From positions 116,019,898 to 116,083,897 of the forward strand of contig NC_050105.1 of the NCBI RefSeq assembly GCF_902167145.1: a stretch of 64,000 nucleotides of DNA. Reading direction: 5' to 3'. This stretch comes from Zea mays. Its lineage: Eukaryota; Streptophyta; Magnoliopsida; Poales; Poaceae. The notes under the pieces are model-generated. The model was given only the letters and a program-made list of their open reading frames with translations, made no database searches and was not told where the DNA came from. Positions 57,240-64,000 of the stretch are shown here, one piece after another (positions within the stretch are counted from its first letter, which is position 1; the number at the start of each line of letters is the position of its first letter). Both the position numbers and the translations under genes were made by a program.

Positions 57240-58858
57240 CTTAAAATTGCATAAAATATAATAAAAGTACCAAAGTACGTAGTGGAATAAAATAGTCCAT
57301 AAAATTCTTTGTAATATTCTATAACTGAAAAAATCTATTTTTTAATTTTCTTCACTATTTTCATAGATTTCTTTTTTTTGTTCACTAATACCAGGAAAAA
57401 AATAAAATAATTAAAATTCGCTAGAAAAAAAAGTAAGGCCAAATCGACCTGGTCGGCCATAAGGCTCAGCCTTGTTCGGCCCAACTCGAGTTTGGCCTAG
57501 CTCGGTTTTAAGCCGCTGGCGTGGAGGTGCGGAGGCCTTTTGGCCTGGCCGACTGGTGGCCCACCACAACCTATGTGGGAAGAGGCGCGCACGAGGCCTC
57601 AACGTTGGCCTGGGCCGCCAATTCGGCCCAGCCACACGGCGCCTCCATCTCCCACCTCAACTGTGCACCGTTGGATCCGATCTGACGGTCCATGAGTCTC
57701 CGAGACTGTAGCAGGGTTATAAATACCATGGATTTCGGTGGTGGTTAACCTTAGCTTCTTTTTACCCTAGAGGCCGCAACCGCTAGGGCGCACGGGCTCC
57801 TAGCCAACGGTGCCCCTTCCTATTCCTTAGGCTGCTGCCAAGAGCATACGACCGGCTCCCTCCCTCTCTTTGTTCCCTTTTCAGCTTGCACTTCGACGTT
57901 GGCCGACCCTATAGCTGTTGTTCATGCCAGGTGCTCATGGCCAGTGTTCCTTCCCATCTTCTCTACATTTTTCTTTGCCGCTTATTATTTGGAGCCGCCC
58001 TTTTCTGTCTTCCTCTGACTTCACAGGTGAGGTGAGAGCTCCTAGCTCAAACGGCCATGGCGGCGCCTCACTCTGTACCTTTCTTTGTTGGCCCACGATG
58101 GCCAGACCAATGCAGAGAAGCGGGTCCCCATGGGCTATACCGCAGGCGTGCACATACCCTCGGGCGGGTGCACCCTCGTCGGCCGGGCACCAACAGTGGT
58201 CCATGGCCGTCGTGAGGAAAAAACCCAGTCATCTGGGTCATTTCTATGAACTTTCCCTCTCCCCCGGATCTAACCTCTAGAACTCGATTCCCTTGCTCTG
58301 ATGAATGTGTGTATGAAATGTATATGATGTAACTTGGAATCGAGTTTGGAGGTTTTGCGTAGATCTGAGGCCCATATGCGATTTTCTGTGATACGGTCAT
58401 TGTATCTATGCACTTTGATTCGATCGGATTTGGGGAAAGAGAAACAAGTTAGGGTCTAACCCTTATCGGTTTGGTAACCTCTTGTTTTCTAGTTTCTTTG
58501 TCGTGGATCAAAAAAAATCCCAAGCTGTTTTTGGTCTTTGTTGTCTTGATATGGTATCTAGGGTATGGTATTAAAACCTTAACCCTAGATCCTCGATTCA
58601 CTGTCTCTCTCTCTATTATGGGTATGGCCGAGATACTGCATCTCTTTCAATGGCCGAAAACCCTAGATCTTAGGGTTAGGTAAACCCTAACCCGAGAGAT
58701 CTTGTTCTCCTTTCTGGATCTAAACTTCTTTTCTATTCTCCGGTGATGAACAATGAAAAAATATTGAGTTCAATCACATTGATCTGAGACCTTTCTGTGA
58801 TCTCAGAACCAAATTCGGATTAGGAGATCTAGGGGATTTAGGATGGCTCTGATACCAT
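57240..58858 (-). other. Probable internal/leader sequence of a reverse-strand short-LTR element
   Basis: There is no clear coding region. Reverse-strand reading starts with a Met-tRNA primer-binding site TGGTATCAGAGCC (58857-58845) and continues through Leu/Arg-poor leader-like sequence with CCTAGATC and TAGGGTTT repeats. On the forward strand a TATAAATA at about 57718 and a GC-rich stretch resembling a plant 5' leader are also visible, so a different origin for the left part is possible. Confidence 0.4.
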
Positions 58859-59037
58859 TGTTAAATTCTATGGTGCCTAGGATTGATTCCTAAGTCCCTA
58901 GAATACCAATCCGTAACTGGAAGTAAAACCTCGATGACGAGTAGATCTGATCTACTGAGAGGAATTGGGAAACAATTCCCTATTCCTCTCAATAGATCAT
59001 ATCTACTCGTCATTGAGGTTTTACTTCCAGTCTAACA
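58859..59037 (-). repeat. Short LTR (179 bp) containing a long hairpin
   Basis: On the reverse strand it begins TGTTAGACTGGAAG at 59037 and ends AATTTAACA at 58859, next to the Met primer-binding site. Inside, 58917-58965 and 58982-59030 are 49-bp inverted arms with three mismatches and a 16-bp loop. The size is in the TRIM range. No partner LTR is visible in this window. Confidence 0.5.
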
Positions 59038-60228
59038 TAATATAATTGTGTTTTTATGGAAAAGTTTTGCCATAAAGTTTAATTAGAAGAAGAAACAAAG
59101 TTTTTGGCCTACATTTCTAGATGGAAAACTCACATGTAGACTGTTATGACTAGAGATGAGATCGAGAAATTGGTGAGGGATTGGAGAGGGGGTCGATGGT
59201 TGGGTGTTGCTGGTGGAAGCGGCGCGCGCGTGAACAGTACCCGCAGATGAACCGTGGAGGTGGATGAACAGTGCACGATGAATAGTGCTGATTGAACAGT
59301 AAACGTGAGTTGCGTTCCATATCCTTAGTGGGGGCTAGTTGCATTCGATATCCTTGGTGGGGGCTAGTTGCATTCCATTGTTTTGTTGGTGCATCCATAC
59401 TTAGTTGTTGTAGGAGCTCATTTTGTCCTTTTGGGAGGCCCTAGGGCCCTACCATTTGAATTATTTAAGGTCAAGGACCTTAGAGGTCTAAAGGTTGGTA
59501 GATGACCCTAGGTGACTAAGAGATTATGTAAGTGACCTATTGTTAGGAGTGCCCTAGGTCCCGAGGCACCCAGGTTTTAGATATTGTTGAGGGCGGTGGA
59601 TGAATGAACTCAAGTGTGGAAGTGTCTCGAAGCCTAGAGCATCACATGACCGCAGGGACGTTGGGTTGTAGGCTCTTCGGGACACAATGGCTAGGACAAC
59701 TTTATTCCTTTAGGGGTCTTTGAGACCAAACTCTCTAGGTTAGTGGGCCCTGGCTCTTGTTGGAGCCTAAGAAGGTTGTCGGGGGATGGGGCCCTAGGAG
59801 CAATGGTCTAGTACTAGCCGGACCCTAGTGATTTCCTTTATTAGGATTTTTGAAGGAGTCTTAGCAACATGTGAGGGTGTAGCCTACCTCAGGTGCTAAC
59901 CATAGTGTTGTGATGTCTCTATTAACTCATTGTTTTCAGATTAGTTTAGGGTGTATGATCATCATAAAATCTAATAGTTTATATTTTTTGATTAATCTTG
60001 TAATTTCTAGATCTTGTATTTGATTTCGATACTCTATTTATTTTGGACCATTAGATTATTGTTAAATCCAACTATGAATACTCTTTTTATTTTTTTTTAT
60101 GCTCTCTATTTATTCTTTTCTAGACCATCATAAAATTTAATGGTGCTTGTTTTTCCTTTTTTGATTAATCTCGAAATTTTCTAGATACACTCAAGTGAGG
60201 ACTTTTTATTCTATTATATTAAGAAATA
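59038..60228. other. Unassigned DNA
   Basis: No gene recognised. 59309-59390 contains about 2.3 units of a roughly 29-bp repeat (GTTGCATTC...ATATCCTTGGTGGGGGCTA). TGAACAGT occurs several times at 59230-59310. Confidence 0.5.
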
Positions 60229-60917
60229 CTAGTTGGTTACCCTTGCATTGCAACGACTCACAACGATACCCACGTAAATTATCCACCAAAAAGATCTCAA
60301 GATTTTTTATTGGTTGTCTTCACTCTCCGCATAATATTTTTTATGAACGCACGGGTACCATAGGCAGCAAATCAGAGACCATGATCCCTCGCCTCCCCCA
60401 CTTCCAAGGTTTCGTAGAGCAAGAGGGAAAGGGAAGAGGCGGGCATACCTGTTCGTTGCCGGACAAGGACACAACGAAGACCTAGGCATCTGGAGGTGAC
60501 ATAGGTAGTATACCGCTAGATATATAAGGAGAGAGCACGCAAGCGGAGAAAGAAGCCCAGCCGGAGCAGCTCCAAACCAAGAGGCACCCGCACCAGGCGT
60601 CAGTCAGAGAAGGGCGAGAGAATGCGAGTGTCTTCCCAGTCCAGGACCCGTCGAAGCGACACAACACCACCACCAACTCCATAGCATATGCCGACTGCTG
60701 CCACGCTACGGGCCTTAGTTGTCCAATATCTCAAACATGGACTCCTAATCGCTAAGATAACCTAAATGTGGCAGGCGCCACCATGTCCTCCTCGACGGCA
60801 CGCATAGAGAAAGGCTAGGAGCATGACTGACTCGCCTCGTACCCGCGTCGGCGAGCATCAGTCGGCTCGCGGCTATGATCGTGGGCGGGGGCAGCAGGTT
60901 GGGGTGGAAGAACAGGA
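60229..60917 (-). other. Helitron-like 3' end (reverse strand) and unassigned flank
   Basis: On the reverse strand the sequence ends CGTTGCAATGCAAGGGTAACCAACTAG at 60229, resembling the CTAG-ended termini at 56968-57236. The body to the right (to the CACTA 2 insertion) has no recognised gene, and its 5' end is not located. Confidence 0.35.
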
Positions 60918-61160
60918 CACTACTACAGTAAACCTCTGTACAGGCGGTCCGGTTAGCCTCTACACAGGCGGTTCCAGGAACCGCTTGTGGTGCACCGCCT
61001 GTGATGTAAAACAACATCACAGGCGGTCAGTCAAAAACCGCTTGTGATAGACACACATTACAGGCGGTCCATTTAAAGGAACCGCCTGTGATAGACACAC
61101 ATCACAGGCGGTTTCTAATCCTAGCCGCTTGTGTTAGCCACACATCACAGACGATTTTAA
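60918..61160. repeat. CACTA 2 terminal and subterminal repeats
   Basis: CACTACTACAGTAAACCTC followed by about eleven alternating ACAGGCGG / CCGCCTGTGA motifs, colinear with 31691-31446 of copy 1. Confidence 0.92.
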
Positions 61161-61451
61161 ATATAAGTCCAACTGTATTTCAATATACAGATTCCAGATT
61201 CATATTCAGATTCCAGATTCATATACAGAATTAATAACAGATTCAAACACAGATTCCATACACAGATTCATCATACACAGATTCCATACACAGATTTATA
61301 CATATCAAGTTCCATAACAGGTTCCATACATAGATTCATCCACATATCAAGTTCCATCATACACAGATTTATACACATATCAAGTTGCATAACAACTCAA
61401 CATCTCAAAGTTCCATAGACAACTAAACATCTAAAGTTCCTAACTAAAGAT

Positions 61452-64000
61452 CTAAACACTGTGTGATATCGTGTACAAACTTAGTTCTGGGAAGTCTTGT
61501 AAATTTCCATTTGTATTGTAGAATAGCCCTTGTTGATGAAGAACTTCACGGCGCATAAAGTAAAGCAAGTCTTTTACAACCTTAGCCACGCCGACGGAAA
61601 CCATATCTCTTTCTAACCATTCAGCATTGATCTTGGATTTAGGAACCTGCAATGAAAGCAACAAGCAAGCAGTGCTAAGAGTAATGTGATGAGCAACAAT
61701 ATAACATAAAAATTGCAACATAGACAATGATAGAGAACTTACATCCTCACGATTGACCATGTAATGGAAGGTGACACGACACCATTCGCATAAATAATAA
61801 CCGCACAGGACAGTACCCGGAGGTTGTTTGTCACCATATGGAAATAATGATATTGACAAATTAGGCTTGTCCTCTGGATGTTCGCCACCAAGATCTTTCC
61901 AATAAAAACGGTATGCACTGCATATAAGAATAGCATTGTGAGATTAAGAATACATTTGTTAAGTTGTAATAAGTACAAGTGTGCAATAATAATCATACTT
62001 CTCTAAAATCTTCAAGAAGTCATTATACGTAGCCTTTTCCATTCTCAGTGAGTCGAGGACCACGACTTTACCATGCTTTGGAAAGATCATGATACAAATG
62101 TAGTGGTCACTATATAGACATAGACGAAAACACATGTTAAGGTCATGATTGCCATAATTTGTAGTTCAAAACCATGTCGAGAACTTACTTAAAGTGGTGC
62201 GGAGCTATTATTAAGTCCTTGTCATGTTGTACATGATTATACATGGCTCGTCCAATGTATGCCGCCATTACCTTCATTTTCTTTCTCTGATTCTGTTTGA
62301 CGGCTTTCTCAAATTCAGCATCATCCAAGTCTTTGTATTCTTCTCCATGTCTCCGAGCAACTTCTTTGTAGCGAGCTTGGGATATCATCAACGGGTCAAG
62401 AAACCCTGTCTTAAGTTGTTTCTTCTTATCATCCATGTATTGCATCCTACGTGTAAAAGTGTTAATCGTTAGACTCTCGTTTATGTGTGCGTGTACAAAA
62501 CTAACAAATATGAAAGTTTAGAGGTACTTACAAGTAAAAGAGGGTTAAGTAGTTGGTTTCCATCCTTTGTCGGTGGTACAACGACTAGAGATCATCAAAG
62601 AATAAATGTCGCACGGGATCTATATTACCTTTGCTCCAAAATGCATCTTCTAGCACAACAAATGTGAAGTCCTCGAGTTTGTATTTGTTGCTAGCCACCA
62701 TGTACCACTCATGCATTCTAATCTCCGGAGTCAACAACTTAGAAAGTTGCACCGTCATCAAGAACGGCCTCACATTCACAAATTTAGGAGGAACATCCTC
62801 CTTGTATATCGGGATATTGATTTTAAGACGTAATGATTCTCGAGTATGAATCATTCCATCTTCTTCCCATACTTCGGAATTGTCAATTTGGGACCGTGTG
62901 CGTACTCCACGAGATGTTGATTCCGCTTTTGATTGATTTGTCATAACTCTCCGCAATTTATGCAGGTAGCGTGCCACTGATTCTGACGGTTTCTTGACAT
63001 CGTCAGTGGCGATTCGCTGATGAATTTTCTTTGAAGTAGTTGGCCCTTCAACATTGGTGTCAACCTTTGCTTCCTTTTTTATGTTTGCGTCGACATTCTG
63101 AGGAACAATTTTGTCTACGTCCCCCTCGTCGAGTTCCTTCGCAAGAGGTGATATGATTGTTTCAACGATTTTTGTGGAGGTCGGTGCCATATTTTCCTGC
63201 ACCATGGGGTATGGAATGATCGAACTATCTTTCTGTTGCATTGGTGTTGAATTCGGCATTGGTGACTTATGACGCGATACATGGCTTAAGATCGGCTCAT
63301 CACCCAACTTGATGTCGCGTCGATGCCAAAGGACCAACTCGTTCATTACCTCCTGCAAAGTTATGATCCCCTCAACTGGAAAGTCTATCTCCCAATCTTC
63401 ACAACCACTGTCTGTGATCTCTAGAACTTGGACCACAGCATAGTGTGGCGGGACAGGATTATCCTTGTAGTTAACAAGTCCTGGTTTTACCAAACCAGTA
63501 GCAGCTTTTTTGTTTTTATCCTAGATCGATTGATTGGAATATGAAGAAAGCAAGGCTTGTCCTCAACAATATTGTCTACAGGGTACTTGGTGCCTGATAT
63601 GAATTCTTGCACAGATCCTACGCTGCTGGGGACTATAGGTGGACTCATGTGGCCTGGCTTGAGTTCAAATGATATGCCTTCTGTTTTCTTCATTTTGTTC
63701 ATCACGTCATTAATAGCCTTTTGTACCCTTTCATCAATAGTCTCTTCAAGGGTCCTTTTCGACTTCTCGTGTTTCCTATATGACGCCGCATACTCTGGAA
63801 ACGCCTCTCTCCAGGAAATCTTAGAAGAGATTCCCCGAGCCCATCCAGTGTGTTCAGGATTGCCTAGTGCTGCAGTTAGTATGTCATTCTCCCTCCGAGG
63901 CTTAAATTCGTCCTTCTTTCTCTTATCTGCATATTCTTGAATTTTTGTTGAAACTTCGCGTACCAATTCTGGATGCAAAAGTTTGCCGTCCTCACTCAAA
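61452..64000 (-). pseudogene. CACTA gene with Ulp1/SENP-type protease domain, copy 2, partial
   Basis: Exons from the C-terminus: 61452-61646, 61743-61917, 61999-62109, 62189-62446, and 62532 to beyond 64000. The catalytic His (DHYICIM), Asp (VVFDSL) and Cys (PGTVLCGYYLCE) are all present. Relative to copy 1 it keeps the stretch around 62900 open. It has its own lesions: TAG at about 62594 where copy 1 has Trp (FDDLW), and a 1-bp deletion near 63510 in an A run that separates the two long frames (63999-63487 and 63493-62585). It also retains about 14-16 codons (PILSHVSRHKSPMP) missing from copy 1. The N-terminus lies outside the window. Confidence 0.9.

Larger units (their letters stand above)
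60918..64000. mobile_element. CACTA (En/Spm) transposon, copy 2, cut by the window end
   Basis: Begins CACTACTACAG at 60918 (possible duplication GGA at 60915-60917; the other side is outside the window). Subterminal motifs run to about 61160. The Ulp1-protease gene follows on the reverse strand. Sequence, exon structure and intron positions match copy 1 in inverted orientation, so both are recent members of one family. Confidence 0.93.

Noticed and set aside
57918..58280. Forward 120-codon frame after a TATA box
   Set aside because: No recognisable domain, and codons and composition resemble leader sequence. The adjacent reverse Met primer-binding site suggests a retroelement.

Overview
The window is repeat-dense nuclear DNA from a large-genome grass, most likely maize or a close andropogonoid relative. 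Three things point there: nested LTR retrotransposons with exact target-site duplications, En/Spm (CACTA) transposons, and fragments of plant genes (eIF4G, histone H2A.Z, isoleucyl-tRNA synthetase). Two LTR sequences also resemble, from memory, the maize Huck and cinful-zeon families. Nothing was searched against a database. I found no intact host gene, no rRNA or tRNA gene and no CRISPR array.

Layout. 1-2844 is the right part of a long Tekay-like LTR. It sits in the internal region of a reverse-strand gypsy element whose 5' LTR is 3437-4553. 4554-8720 is AT-rich low-copy DNA. 8724-31691 is CACTA copy 1 (3-bp duplication ATT). It carries a reverse-strand TNP2 transposase, a forward-strand gene ending in an Ulp1/SENP-type cysteine protease domain, and between them a bidirectional promoter built on the element's own repeat motif. 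It also holds a 654-bp inverted repeat made from a B3-domain gene fragment. A Tat-lineage gypsy element (8751-20336, duplication ACAAG) lies 27 bp inside its left end and carries a five-exon antisense gene. 31695-34991 continues the older host-derived DNA: an eIF4G MA3-domain fragment split by a hAT-like element and fused to an intronless H2A.Z copy. 34992-55598 is a Tekay/Del chromovirus (duplication TAACG). A gag-only cinful-zeon-like element lies in its 5' LTR (36517-43854, duplication GTGTC) and a Huck-like solo LTR lies in its reverse transcriptase (48003-49646, duplication GATGG). 55604-60917 returns to older DNA with an isoleucyl-tRNA synthetase fragment, Helitron-like 3' ends and a short LTR with a large hairpin. 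60918-64000 is CACTA copy 2, opposite in orientation to copy 1 and cut by the window end.

Order of events inferred from nesting and LTR differences: gene-fragment mosaic first; then CACTA 1 and the Tekay element (LTRs about 2-3% different in the stretch I compared); then the Tat and cinful-zeon-like elements (LTRs about 0.8% different). Nearly every coding region is broken, often by C-to-T or G-to-A changes that make TAG. The most intact item is the antisense gene of the Tat element: four introns with GT-AG borders, all phases compatible, 1147 codons, one nonsense codon. The B3-derived inverted repeat and the internal bidirectional promoter of CACTA 1 are the best candidates for undescribed regulatory structures.
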